Part shown: piece by piece, positions 14,133 to 21,648 of the stretch
How the letters are laid out: the number at the start of each line of letters is the position of its first letter
How positions within the stretch are numbered: position 1 is the stretch's first letter
Position numbers and translations under genes: made by a program
Notes under the pieces: generated by a model
Seen by the model: only the letters and a program-made list of their open reading frames with translations
Databases searched by the model: none
What the model was told of the DNA's origin: nothing
Assembly: GCA_042576225.1 (NCBI GenBank)
Contig: JBHPCA010000013.1
Coordinates: 1 to 30,900, forward strand
Source of the DNA: GWF2-30-66 sp042576225
GTDB taxonomy: Bacteria; Babelota; Babeliae; Babelales; Vermiphilaceae
DNA length: 30,900 nucleotides
Direction: 5' to 3'

Positions 14133-15089
14133 GTGAAGCTTGCAAAAAAGAAGAGCTTAAAAAACATAATAATTTTATTTTTTTGTGTGTTTTTATTCTC
14201 TTTATTTTGTTTTTTTTGGGTAAAAAAAATTTGGTGTAGCACAGGTAGCCAGCAAGGCACTATTTTGCTACTAGACGGGCCTTCATGTTCAGGAAAAACA
14301 AGTATAGCAAAAGAATTGATCAAATTATTTGGCCCAGGGTATGAGATAGTCTCTCTAGATGATTTTGTTGCAGATTTGTTTCTAGAAAATATAAAGAAAA
14401 AACTTCCCAAGAAAGAATTTCTAAAAAAAATTTGTCATAAAAGAGACTTGATGTATAAAAAAATAGTGTCTCTCGTGTGTAATGGGAAAAACGTTTTGGT
14501 CGATACTGTTTTGAGTGGGCTAGAGGGTAAGAAAGATGTGCGCCGTTGCTTTGAAACCCTACAAGATATTGATGTATATCTGGTTCTTGTTTATTGCCCA
14601 CTTTATAAAGTTGTCGATAGATTGAAAGAAAGAAATAGAATGGCTTTTTTCCAGCAAAAACCAAAAGAGATGCGGTCAATTTTTGCGACTTTGCAGTTTA
14701 GTAATTGTTACAAAAAAACTGGTGCTTCACTAAAAAACTTTTTGCAAGAAGATGTTTTTCAAAAGGGGTTGGGTTCACTTTCACGCAAAGATATTGAGAT
14801 TTCTTATTTTGCCCATCAGAATTTACCAGATAAACTAAAAGCGCAATACAATATGGTTAAGCAAAAACTGTTATTGCATTTTGGTTTGGAATATAGTAAT
14901 TGTGTGAAAATTATTTCTCAATTGAACTATGATTGTATTGTTGATACAAACAAAAAAAGCCCATTAGAATGCGCCAAAGAGGTTTATACCTTTTTGGCTG
15001 TTCGTAATTTAGCCAATGGGCAAGCCAATAAGCAATTTTATAGACGGGCTTTTGCAATAAATCTGCAAAAAATGGGTATTAAAAAATAG
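14133..15089 (+). CDS. Membrane-anchored P-loop kinase-like protein (CPT/zeta-like)
   Basis: About 318 residues from GTG 14133 (GGAGG eight bases upstream); an in-frame GTG at 14097 inside the Nudix gene is less likely. Residues 11-30 form one hydrophobic helix. LLLDGPSCSGKTSIAKEL follows, with Walker A GPSCSGKT at 49-56. IVSLDDFVADL resembles the second acidic motif of chloramphenicol phosphotransferase-like or zeta-type kinases, and VLVDTVLSG and CPLYKVVDRLKERN fit a kinase core with a lid. The C-terminal 100 residues are not recognised. The substrate is unknown. The topology is odd: a signal anchor would place the kinase domain outside the cytosol, unless the helix is inserted the other way round. 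Confidence 0.65.
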   Translation: MKLAKKKSLKNIIILFFCVFLFSLFCFFWVKKIWCSTGSQQGTILLLDGPSCSGKTSIAKELIKLFGPGYEIVSLDDFVADLFLENIKKKLPKKEFLKKICHKRDLMYKKIVSLVCNGKNVLVDTVLSGLEGKKDVRRCFETLQDIDVYLVLVYCPLYKVVDRLKERNRMAFFQQKPKEMRSIFATLQFSNCYKKTGASLKNFLQEDVFQKGLGSLSRKDIEISYFAHQNLPDKLKAQYNMVKQKLLLHFGLEYSNCVKIISQLNYDCIVDTNKKSPLECAKEVYTFLAVRNLANGQANKQFYRRAFAINLQKMGIKK

Positions 15090-15091
15090 TG

Positions 15092-15400
15092 TTACTTTTT
15101 ACCTAATTTTTGCATCATTTCTTCGACTTCTTGATATCCTTCTTGGTAATACTTTTCTTCATCAGGATTAAGATGCTTTAAAAGTCTTAAGAACTCGCCT
15201 GCATGGACAATTTCCTCATTGGCGATGTCGATTAAGACTTCTTTGGAAAGTTCATCATCTATTGATTCAGCTAGTTGCATGTAAAGCTGCACTGCTTCAT
15301 ATTCTGCAGCGATTAAATAGCGTATTTCACGAATAAGTTCTTGTTTGGTAAGTTTTCTGTCATACTTGGTGCCCTTAAAAGGGCGCGCAAATTCTGGCAT
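15092..15400 (-). CDS. Ferritin-like (demi-ferritin/encapsulin-cargo type) protein, cytosolic
   Basis: The 102-residue two-helix protein has the iron motif of small ferritin-like proteins: Glu in AAEYEAVQLY (E33) and EExxH in IANEEIVHAGEF (E62, E63, H66). A conserved C-terminal segment LNPDEEKYYQEGYQEVEEM follows. Such half-ferritins form dimers or decamers that oxidise and store iron. In many prokaryotes they are encapsulin cargo, or are fused to encapsulin. No encapsulin gene lies in this window. There is no signal peptide, so it is cytosolic. Its stop lies next to the kinase stop (convergent genes). An exported paralogue lies upstream at 16252. Confidence 0.8.
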   Translation of the reverse strand: MPEFARPFKGTKYDRKLTKQELIREIRYLIAAEYEAVQLYMQLAESIDDELSKEVLIDIANEEIVHAGEFLRLLKHLNPDEEKYYQEGYQEVEEMMQKLGKK

Positions 15401-15510
15401 TTTTTTTCCTTATTAAATAATTTTTATATATATTTTTCACAAAAAAATAAATAAATTAACGCGAACTCGAAATAAAAACACAAGGAACAAATGCCCAATT
15501 TAACAAGGTG

Positions 15511-15678
15511 CTCTCCCCCCGTCCTCCCTGAGCTTGACGAAGGGTTTATATTAAAAGTTTGTTTTTTCTAAAAAGGGTTGCAAAAAAACTCTTAGTAGCT
15601 AATTTTTTTATATAATAAATACACTAAATAAAAACTAATATATACCCTTCGTCAAGCTCAGGGAGAACGGGGGGTGAG
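15511..15678. repeat. 35-bp inverted repeat pair (dispersed palindrome A) between the ferritin genes
   Basis: The left arm 15511-15545 and right arm 15644-15678 are reverse complements with two mismatches, separated by 98 AT-rich bases. Each contains module A (CCTGAGCTTGACGAAGGG) and a C6 or G6 run. The stretch 15401-15817 has no coding region. The pair could fold into a long hairpin in either transcript or could be a small non-autonomous mobile unit. Confidence 0.85.
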
Positions 15679-15817
15679 TTTTTTCATCTGCAAAGAAGCC
15701 CTTGTTTTTGCTGTTTTTTAAATATTTCAATTTTCGAGTTTGCGTAAATTAGTTATTTTAATTGTAGATCAAAAAACAAAAAAGTAAAAATGCTAGAGCC
15801 AATTTGGGTGCAATTGA

Positions 15818-16252
15818 TTATTCGCCTACTTTATCTTGTATCTCCATTAAAAATGCTTCTCGTTCGAGCTTCATTTTTTCTATAATTTCTTGAACTTCTT
15901 TTTCACCTTCTTGGTAGTGCTTTTCTTCATCAGGGGCAAGATGCTTTAGAAGTTTCAAAAATTCTCCGGCATGGACAATTTCTTCGTTGGCAATATCGAT
16001 TAATACTTTTTTTGCGAGTTTGTTGTCAGTTGATTCTGCCAGCTGGGTGTACAGTTGTACGGCCTCGTATTCTGCAGCGACCATTAACCTTATTGCTCTT
16101 ATAAGTTCTGGTTTGGTTAGTTTTCTTTTTGCTTTCATTACGCTAAATGGGTTTCCAAAGTGTACGGCATGCGACATATGCAAAGTTGCTGCTAGCCCGA
16201 TTAGGACTAGCAATGACAATATTCCAATTATTCTTTTTTTCATGCTATCCAT
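15818..16252 (-). CDS. Exported ferritin-like protein
   Basis: The 144-residue paralogue of the ferritin-like gene at 15092 has a Sec signal peptide or anchor added (MKKRIIGILSLLVLIGLAAT, then LHMSHAVHFG). The core is KLTKPELIRAIR, then AAEYEAVQLYTQLAEST, then DIANEEIVHAGEFLKLLKHL, then PDEEKHYQEG, so all iron ligands are kept. A charged C-terminal helix of about 20 residues is extra. The protein would act in the periplasm or on the cell surface, an unusual place for ferritins. The start is ATG 16252, with GGAGA just before it; ATG 16243 is possible. It is divergent from the translocase gene. Iron oxidation outside the cytosol is inference. Confidence 0.8.
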   Translation of the reverse strand: MDSMKKRIIGILSLLVLIGLAATLHMSHAVHFGNPFSVMKAKRKLTKPELIRAIRLMVAAEYEAVQLYTQLAESTDNKLAKKVLIDIANEEIVHAGEFLKLLKHLAPDEEKHYQEGEKEVQEIIEKMKLEREAFLMEIQDKVGE

Positions 16253-16407
16253 ATTTTCTCCAATTTTGTTATTTTTGTTGTAAGAGTGTAGGTGTTTCTA
16301 CTATGTTAGGGTCTTTTTTATTCTTACTTTTAGGGTAAACTATTTTCTAAATAAAAATCAACAATTTGTAAATGTTTTTTTCAAGAACACACAAAAAGAG
16401 CTTTAAA

Positions 16408-16433
16408 GGGGTTTCTTAGGGGTTAATAAGGGG
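16408..16433 (+). other. Three GGGG tracts with an 11-base period in the divergent intergenic region
   Basis: GGGG occurs at 16408-16411, 16419-16422 and 16430-16433, each separated by seven A/T-rich bases. It stands out in an AT-rich region. The stretch 16253-16665 holds no gene, only these tracts and the promoter region. Confidence 0.5.
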
Positions 16434-16566
16434 ATTTTTTTGGTAATGTCTTGTGTTTTCTCTGGTTTGCCTATATATTGTTACATTGTCCTCTTGCGCA
16501 AGGGCTGGAGATCTCTTTAAATTTTAGTGTCTTGAAACACGTTTCTTAAAGGCATGTAGGGTACAG

Positions 16567-16572
16567 TATAAT
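16567..16572 (+). promoter_or_regulatory. -10 candidate for the nucleotide translocase
   Basis: A perfect TATAAT. The -35 region is poor (TTCTTA at 16543-16548, 18 bases upstream). It would give a leader of about 85 bases before the preferred ATG at 16666. Confidence 0.45.
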
Positions 16573-16665
16573 TTTTTGTAGAGGGTAATGCCTCAGACGC
16601 GCTATAATCATGGTTGTGGACAAGAATGTGAAGTAGTGTATGTCAAACTTATAAGGAGTTTTTCC

Positions 16666-18069
16666 ATGCTTGCGACAATAAAACAATTTTTAAAGAAGAT
16701 TACCCAATCACTTTGGGGGAAATTTGAAAGTAGGGCGGAGGTAAGAAAGTTTTTATCTTTAGCTGTCACGTTCTTTTTCATGATTTTTGTATATTGGATA
16801 ATGCATCCGGTGAAAGACAGCATTTTTGCCGCAACTGTAGGTGTTACAAATACGCCTTGGGCAAAAATATTCTCAGCAATTTTTCTGCTTCCTGTAGTTA
16901 TGATTTACACAAAGCTTATAGACACTTTCAAGCGGGATAAAGTTTTTTACATAATGATGATAGCATATGCTGTTTTGGCTATTGCATTTGCAGCTTTCTT
17001 TATGTATTCGGAATATGGCCTTGCTGACAAAGTTGTTTCATCGAGTAGAATAATGGGCTGGCTTTGGTATTTCTATGTAGAAAGTTTTGGCTCTGTAATA
17101 GTTGCACTATTTTGGGTCATTGTGACCGATATTACATTGCCAGAGTCGGCAAAAAGGGGTTTTCCTTTAATTTATTTATTTGGGCAGATAGGTAATCTTG
17201 TGGGGCCCTATTTTATTACAGCAAAAAATCTAGGATTTAAAACAAGCGCACCGATAATTGGAATTTGTGGTTTATTGATGTTTTTAATTGGTTTTTTGTT
17301 ATGGCTTTTTATGCGTTTTACTCCAAAAGATCAGTTGGTGAGTTATGAGGGACAGGCTAAGCAAGCCCTTCGACAGGCTCAGGATGAGCGGGCTAAAACG
17401 GAGGAGAAGGTCGGGTTTTTAGAGGGGATAAAAATTATCATGCAACATGGTTACTTGATGGGTATACTTTTTGTGATTATGACGTATGAGATTATTGTGA
17501 CCATATTTGATTACCAATTTAAGGTCATGGCAAAGGCAGCGTTTCCACTGGAGGCTGCAAATGCTGCATATTTGGCAAAATATGGCTATACGACAGGAAT
17601 TGTTGCGACATTATGCGTCTTGTTTGGTATAAACAGTATTCAACGTAAGCTTGGTATGTTTACCTCTTTGTTAATGACGCCGATTTTAGTTGCAGTTGCG
17701 ATATTTGTGTTTAAAACATATCCCGTGCTGGGTGTTGCATTTTGGATAATGGTATTTGCAAAAGCTATTAACTATGCGTTAAACCAACCAACATTAAAAA
17801 ATCTTTATGTCCCTGTTACAAAAGTTACCAGATATAAATCGATGAGTTGGATAGAGATGTTCGGAGGTAGATCCTCAAAGTCTTTGGGCTCAGCCGTTAA
17901 CTTGTTGAGAAAAGTGTTTACAAGTAAATATGGCCTTGCAGGTGTTCACATGTTTATAATGGTTAGTTCTTATATTTCATTTGGGCTTGTGATAGCCTGG
18001 TTGTTTGTCGCGTTCTACCTGGCAAAAAAACACAAAAAAGCTATTGCGCACAACGAAGTTGTTTGCTAA
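16666..18069 (+). CDS. ADP/ATP (nucleotide) translocase, NTT/Tlc family
   Basis: The 467-residue protein has about 12 membrane helices. The family pattern is visible: FESRAEVRKFLSLAVTFF, then HPVKDSIFAATVG with the conserved Lys-Asp, WHxV-like VESFGSVIVALFW, KRGFPLIYLFGQIGNLVGPYF, and NYALNQPTLKNLYVPVTK near the end. These carriers exchange host ATP for bacterial ADP, or import nucleotides, in obligate intracellular bacteria; the exact substrate cannot be told. ATG 16666 has AAGGAG eight bases upstream, which is better than ATG 16588 (26 codons earlier). Residues about 226-248 in the loop after helix 6 are coded partly by dispersed repeat A. A strong terminator follows. Confidence 0.92.
   Translation: MLATIKQFLKKITQSLWGKFESRAEVRKFLSLAVTFFFMIFVYWIMHPVKDSIFAATVGVTNTPWAKIFSAIFLLPVVMIYTKLIDTFKRDKVFYIMMIAYAVLAIAFAAFFMYSEYGLADKVVSSSRIMGWLWYFYVESFGSVIVALFWVIVTDITLPESAKRGFPLIYLFGQIGNLVGPYFITAKNLGFKTSAPIIGICGLLMFLIGFLLWLFMRFTPKDQLVSYEGQAKQALRQAQDERAKTEEKVGFLEGIKIIMQHGYLMGILFVIMTYEIIVTIFDYQFKVMAKAAFPLEAANAAYLAKYGYTTGIVATLCVLFGINSIQRKLGMFTSLLMTPILVAVAIFVFKTYPVLGVAFWIMVFAKAINYALNQPTLKNLYVPVTKVTRYKSMSWIEMFGGRSSKSLGSAVNLLRKVFTSKYGLAGVHMFIMVSSYISFGLVIAWLFVAFYLAKKHKKAIAHNEVVC
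17365..17391 (+). repeat. Dispersed repeat A inserted in frame in the translocase gene
   Basis: The 27 bases starting GCCCTTCGACAGGCTCAGG match module A seen at 2873-2927, 15511-15678 and 21547-21572. They are translated as ALRQAQDER, residues 234-242, within a hydrophilic loop between membrane helices. Confidence 0.85.
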
Positions 18070-18090
18070 GCCTGATAAAAGCAAATTTTC

Positions 18091-18137
18091 AAAAGCAAGA
18101 GCCCAGTTTGTTGCAACAAGTTGGGTTCTTGCTTTTA
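18091..18137 (+). terminator. Strong terminator after the translocase
   Basis: AAAAGCAAGAGCCCA pairs with TTGGGTTCTTGCTTTT (one G-T or bulge), about 15 base pairs, with an inner TTGTTGCAACAA dyad and a T-rich 3' side. It lies about 20 bases after the stop. Confidence 0.85.
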
Positions 18138-18149
18138 TTGCGTGTTTTG

Positions 18150-18179
18150 ATACTCTAATAGATGTATAATAGAGAGTAT
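18150..18179 (+). promoter_or_regulatory. Promoter with a flanking 7-bp dyad (operator candidate) for the permease operon
   Basis: A perfect TATAAT (18165-18170) lies between ATACTCT (18150-18156) and its reverse complement AGAGTAT (18173-18179). A dyad that brackets the -10 box is a classic repressor site layout. No recognisable -35 is seen. The regulator is unknown. Confidence 0.45.
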
Positions 18180-18218
18180 GTTCAAATAATTTAAATAATA
18201 TTTTTTAAAGGGTTTTTC

Positions 18219-19529
18219 ATGGAAAAGCAGCATAAAATATCCATTTGGACCGCCATTTTGATTAATATCAATATAATGATTGGTACGGGAATTTTTTTCG
18301 GACCTTCTATGATGGCGCAAAAAGCCGGATACGCCTCCTATTTAAGTTGGCCCATTGTTGCTTTGATATTTTTGCCGGTGGTTTTGAGTATTGCCATGAT
18401 TGCTCGAATTTTTCCGGGTGCAGGAAGTTTTTATGTCTATGCAAAAAATCTGATTAACCCGACTATGGGGTTTGTTAATGGGTGGTTGTATTTTCTTGGT
18501 TATATTGGAGTGAGTGCGTTGCAAACAGTGTTGTTGCGCAATATTATACTTAATATTGTGTCCAAGGGATTGGGGATATCTATTGCCCCTGTGTGGTTTA
18601 ACGTAATATTTATAACTTTGGTGACACTTGCCTCTTTTTTAAGTATAAAAATTGTCGGACGTATTCAAAATATTGGTACAATTTTAAAGCTTATGCCGTT
18701 ATTGTTTGTTTTGGCTGTTTTTCTTTTTTATTTAAATCCGTCATTAACGCTTGTTTCCTCTGAGATATCACAGTTGCCTTCAGTGTTGCCAGTTGCCCTT
18801 TTTGGGTTCTGGGGATTTGAGTGTTGTTGTGCAATAAGCCATTTGATTGAAGGGAAAAAGAGTAATGCGTCAAATGCAATATTGATTGCCTTTTTCATTA
18901 TAACGGTTGTATACACGTTGTTTCATTTTGGCTTATTGAACATAATGGGGCCAGAGAATCTTGTGAAATATGGTTCACAGGGCGTGGTCAACTTTATGAC
19001 TTTACCTGTCCAGATTAAAGCGATTATTTCATTCTTTTTTGAACTGGCTGTTGCGCTTGTGTTTGTGGTTTCTATATTTAGCATGTTTACCACGAACTCA
19101 TCAACATTGTATGCGTTGGCATCGGAGAATTTATTGCCGTTTTCAAAACATATAAAAAAATTAAACAAAAATCATCGTCCATGGGTCGCTATTTTGATTC
19201 AAGGTGTAATTACTTTTTTAATAGTAAGCGTGACTGCAAGTAAATATGCACTGCTTTCAATGGTAAACTTAGGCATATTGGCAGCATTCTTTATTACTTT
19301 AGTGGCGTTATTTCTTTTACAAAAAAGCAAAAAACAGTATGCCCATATTTTGCTTACTCTTTTGGCATTTGCTTCATGTGCGATTTTTGCATATTTTAGT
19401 TGGTTTGATATGGGAAAAACACATGCAACAAGATTCTTGGCAATGGTGCCGTTACTTGGTGCGTTTGTGGCAGGTTTGTGCATGTATTTTTATCAGAAGA
19501 GAAAAAATAAATTAATGGGGGTAAAATAA
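18219..19529 (+). CDS. APC-family amino-acid permease
   Basis: The 436-residue protein has about 12 membrane helices. The first helix has NINIMIGTGIFFGPSMMAQKAG, interrupted by the glycine-rich GTGIF of the APC superfamily. Next come IFPGAGSFYVYAKNLINP and NGWLYFLGYIG, then FGFWGFECCCAISHLIEGKK (the F.GFE helix 6 motif). These carriers move amino acids or polyamines in exchange or with protons; the substrate is not predictable. ATG 18219 follows AAAGGG. Signal peptidase copy 2 starts four bases after its stop, so the two are co-transcribed. Amino-acid import would suit a host-dependent cell. Confidence 0.88.
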   Translation: MEKQHKISIWTAILININIMIGTGIFFGPSMMAQKAGYASYLSWPIVALIFLPVVLSIAMIARIFPGAGSFYVYAKNLINPTMGFVNGWLYFLGYIGVSALQTVLLRNIILNIVSKGLGISIAPVWFNVIFITLVTLASFLSIKIVGRIQNIGTILKLMPLLFVLAVFLFYLNPSLTLVSSEISQLPSVLPVALFGFWGFECCCAISHLIEGKKSNASNAILIAFFIITVVYTLFHFGLLNIMGPENLVKYGSQGVVNFMTLPVQIKAIISFFFELAVALVFVVSIFSMFTTNSSTLYALASENLLPFSKHIKKLNKNHRPWVAILIQGVITFLIVSVTASKYALLSMVNLGILAAFFITLVALFLLQKSKKQYAHILLTLLAFASCAIFAYFSWFDMGKTHATRFLAMVPLLGAFVAGLCMYFYQKRKNKLMGVK

Positions 19530-19532
19530 GAT

Positions 19533-20468
19533 ATGAATTATTTAAAAAAAGGTAATCCAGTTAATAATACCAATAGAGGCGGCTTTTTAAAAGACGTGAA
19601 AGAGATTGCAATATTATTGGTAATCGTGTTTTTAATACGAACCTTTGGGTTTGGGTTGTATCAGGTGCCAACCGGTTCTATGGAAACTACAATGCTTGTA
19701 GGCGAACGGTTTTTTGCCGATAAGTTTACGATTTTGTTTTCAGATATAAAACGGAGCGATATTATTGCGTTTAATGACCCACTATTTAATTACTCTAAGA
19801 ATAAACTTACTCGATTATTTCAAGAGTATGCATGGGGGCCGGTAAACTGGACCAAGCGTACAATTGGCGTGCCGGGTGATGAGGTGAAAGGGGTTATAGA
19901 AAATGGCAAGCCGGAAATTTATATAAACGGCAAAAAGTTGTATGAACCGTATTTAAACAAATATCCATTAATACAGGTTTGGAAGAAAAGTCTGGTTGAT
20001 ATACGAAAAATGCTACAAAAAAACCCATCAATAAATCTTGGGCAGTTTTTGGCATTAAAGTCGTATGATCCCAATATACCCTTTGGAAAAACGCAACCGT
20101 TCCATAGAATACAAAAAAATTGTATTTTTAAGGGGCAAGATGGCGAGCCTATTATTTTTCGCCCAGGAACTCCAAGTAAAGATAAAGGGAAGAAAATTGT
20201 AAGAGGCAAAGATTATTGGAATAATGGCGATGAGTTTTATGTAAAACTGAGAGGCGATGAATATTGGTGCATGGGTGACAATAGGTTGGGAAGTAGTGAT
20301 TCGCGAGTGTTTGGGCCAATCAAAAGAAGATTAATACATGCCAAGATTTTGTATAGAATCTGGTCAGTTGATAGTGATGAAAGTTGGTGGATTTGGGATT
20401 TGATAAAAAATCCGATAGATTTTTTTAAAAGAATTCGATTGAATAGATTTTTCCAAAGGGTAAAATAG
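19533..20468 (+). CDS. lepB: Signal peptidase I (copy 2)
   Basis: 311 residues, closely similar to the copy at 460-1386 along the whole length, including the long D-E insertion, so the two are old paralogues within one lineage. One membrane helix lies at about 23-42. The nucleophile is Ser49 in PTGSMETTM, the base is Lys108 in WTKRTIGVPGDEV, and box E is GDNRLGSSDSR. Divergence is concentrated in the N-terminus and in the insertion (SLVDIRKMLQKNPSI against MDVKEVQKIARNRGQ). ATG 19533 follows the permease stop by three bases. Both copies look catalytically intact. Confidence 0.93.
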   Translation: MNYLKKGNPVNNTNRGGFLKDVKEIAILLVIVFLIRTFGFGLYQVPTGSMETTMLVGERFFADKFTILFSDIKRSDIIAFNDPLFNYSKNKLTRLFQEYAWGPVNWTKRTIGVPGDEVKGVIENGKPEIYINGKKLYEPYLNKYPLIQVWKKSLVDIRKMLQKNPSINLGQFLALKSYDPNIPFGKTQPFHRIQKNCIFKGQDGEPIIFRPGTPSKDKGKKIVRGKDYWNNGDEFYVKLRGDEYWCMGDNRLGSSDSRVFGPIKRRLIHAKILYRIWSVDSDESWWIWDLIKNPIDFFKRIRLNRFFQRVK

Positions 20469-20495
20469 AATAAAGTAAAGTAAAATAGGTGTGCT

Positions 20496-21569
20496 ATGTG
20501 TAGAATTATATTGCTTGTATTTTTATTATTTTTGTTGCTGGGATTTATTAATAAAAAAGTTATGAGATATCTGGCAGTTATTGCTATTTTGTTTCTTATT
20601 ACTAAAGAGGCTATTCGTCTTCATGATAGGGGTTGGCCTACAAAAGGCACCGGTTGCTTTATCTGTGATATTTTTAAAAAGACCAGTTATGGGGGTTCTG
20701 CTATTAATCAATCAGAACTTGTATTTTCAGAGGTGAAAAACTTTACTATGCAGGCATCACCTGAAGATTTATTACACTTGTCTTGTACCGCAGGAGACAT
20801 AAAAATAGAAGCTTGGGATAAGGATACTATCTCGATAAAAGCAGAGAAAAAAGCAAGAACAAAAGAAGATCTCAAGCGTATACGTGTGACGGTGGGCAAG
20901 AAGGAATATAAAGATAAGAAAAACTGTATAGTTGTAGACGACAGAAATTCATTTGAGAAGCAGCAGTTACAGGGGAAAGAAATTTATGGCCAAGTGTATT
21001 ATGAGATAAAGGTTCCTAGAGTGTTGGCTTCAATGGTAATAAAAATTTATGCAGGTGCTGTAAAAGCAGAAAAGTTTCAGGTGCAAAAACTGGAGATCCA
21101 GACGCACGCAGCAAACGTGAAGCTTGAGCATATAACAGGCGATATCGATATGAATAGTTTTTCAGGGGATCTTGAAGCAAAAGATATTGCTGGAAATTTA
21201 AAAGTTGACACAAAATCTGGCAGCATTGAAGCCAAAGATGTATCAGGGGATATTTTTGTAAGTTCTGCAAGTGGAAGCATTGAGATTGAAGACGCTAAAG
21301 GCAAGCGTGTCAATGTAGGTACTTTAAGTGGCGACATTGAAATGGAAAATGTAAAAGGGGCCATTGAGGTTGATTCAAAAAGTGGCGATATTGAATTGAA
21401 AAAAGTGCATGCCGGGGTGAAAGCAAAAACATTATCTGGTTCTATTGAGATAAAAAGAGCTTCAGGCGCAGCTGGGGAGATTAAAGCAAAATCGCTCTCC
21501 GGGTCTGTGGAAATAAAAGACTTTGAAGGTAATATTATATCACAAGGCCCTTCGTCAGGCTCAGGATAA
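20496..21569 (+). CDS. DUF4097-like membrane-anchored beta-repeat protein
   Basis: The 357-residue protein has two hydrophobic segments near the N-terminus (about 3-18 and 23-38), then a repeating beta structure. Units such as GDIDMNSFSGDLEAKDIAGN, KSGSIEAKDVSGDIFV, ASGSIEIEDAKG, LSGDIEMENVKG and KSGDIELKKVHAG repeat every 16-18 residues, as in DUF4097 (putative adhesin or anti-sigma linked) proteins. A right-handed beta helix outside the membrane is likely. It starts 27 bases after signal peptidase copy 2 and is probably in the same operon. The last seven residues and the stop codon come from dispersed repeat A. Confidence 0.8.
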   Translation: MCRIILLVFLLFLLLGFINKKVMRYLAVIAILFLITKEAIRLHDRGWPTKGTGCFICDIFKKTSYGGSAINQSELVFSEVKNFTMQASPEDLLHLSCTAGDIKIEAWDKDTISIKAEKKARTKEDLKRIRVTVGKKEYKDKKNCIVVDDRNSFEKQQLQGKEIYGQVYYEIKVPRVLASMVIKIYAGAVKAEKFQVQKLEIQTHAANVKLEHITGDIDMNSFSGDLEAKDIAGNLKVDTKSGSIEAKDVSGDIFVSSASGSIEIEDAKGKRVNVGTLSGDIEMENVKGAIEVDSKSGDIELKKVHAGVKAKTLSGSIEIKRASGAAGEIKAKSLSGSVEIKDFEGNIISQGPSSGSG

Positions 21570-21572
21570 ACT
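21547..21572 (+). repeat. Dispersed repeat A at the 3' end of the DUF4097-like gene
   Basis: GCCCTTCGTCAGGCTCAGG followed by ATAAACT. It is read in frame as GPSSGSG, then TAA, so the repeat supplies the stop codon. Confidence 0.8.
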
Positions 21573-21648
21573 AAGATAAGGGATGTCGGGGGGGAGAAGC
21601 GTTTTTTGTGTTATTTCTTACCAAGACTAAATAGAGGAGGAAAGTGTG

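Noticed and set aside
15092..16252. Encapsulin nanocompartment locus
   Set aside because: Only cargo-like ferritin genes are present; no encapsulin shell gene is found in the window.
16588..16665. 26-codon N-terminal extension of the translocase from ATG 16588
   Set aside because: A much better ribosome site (AAGGAG) precedes ATG 16666, and the extension has no match to the family's usual N-terminus.
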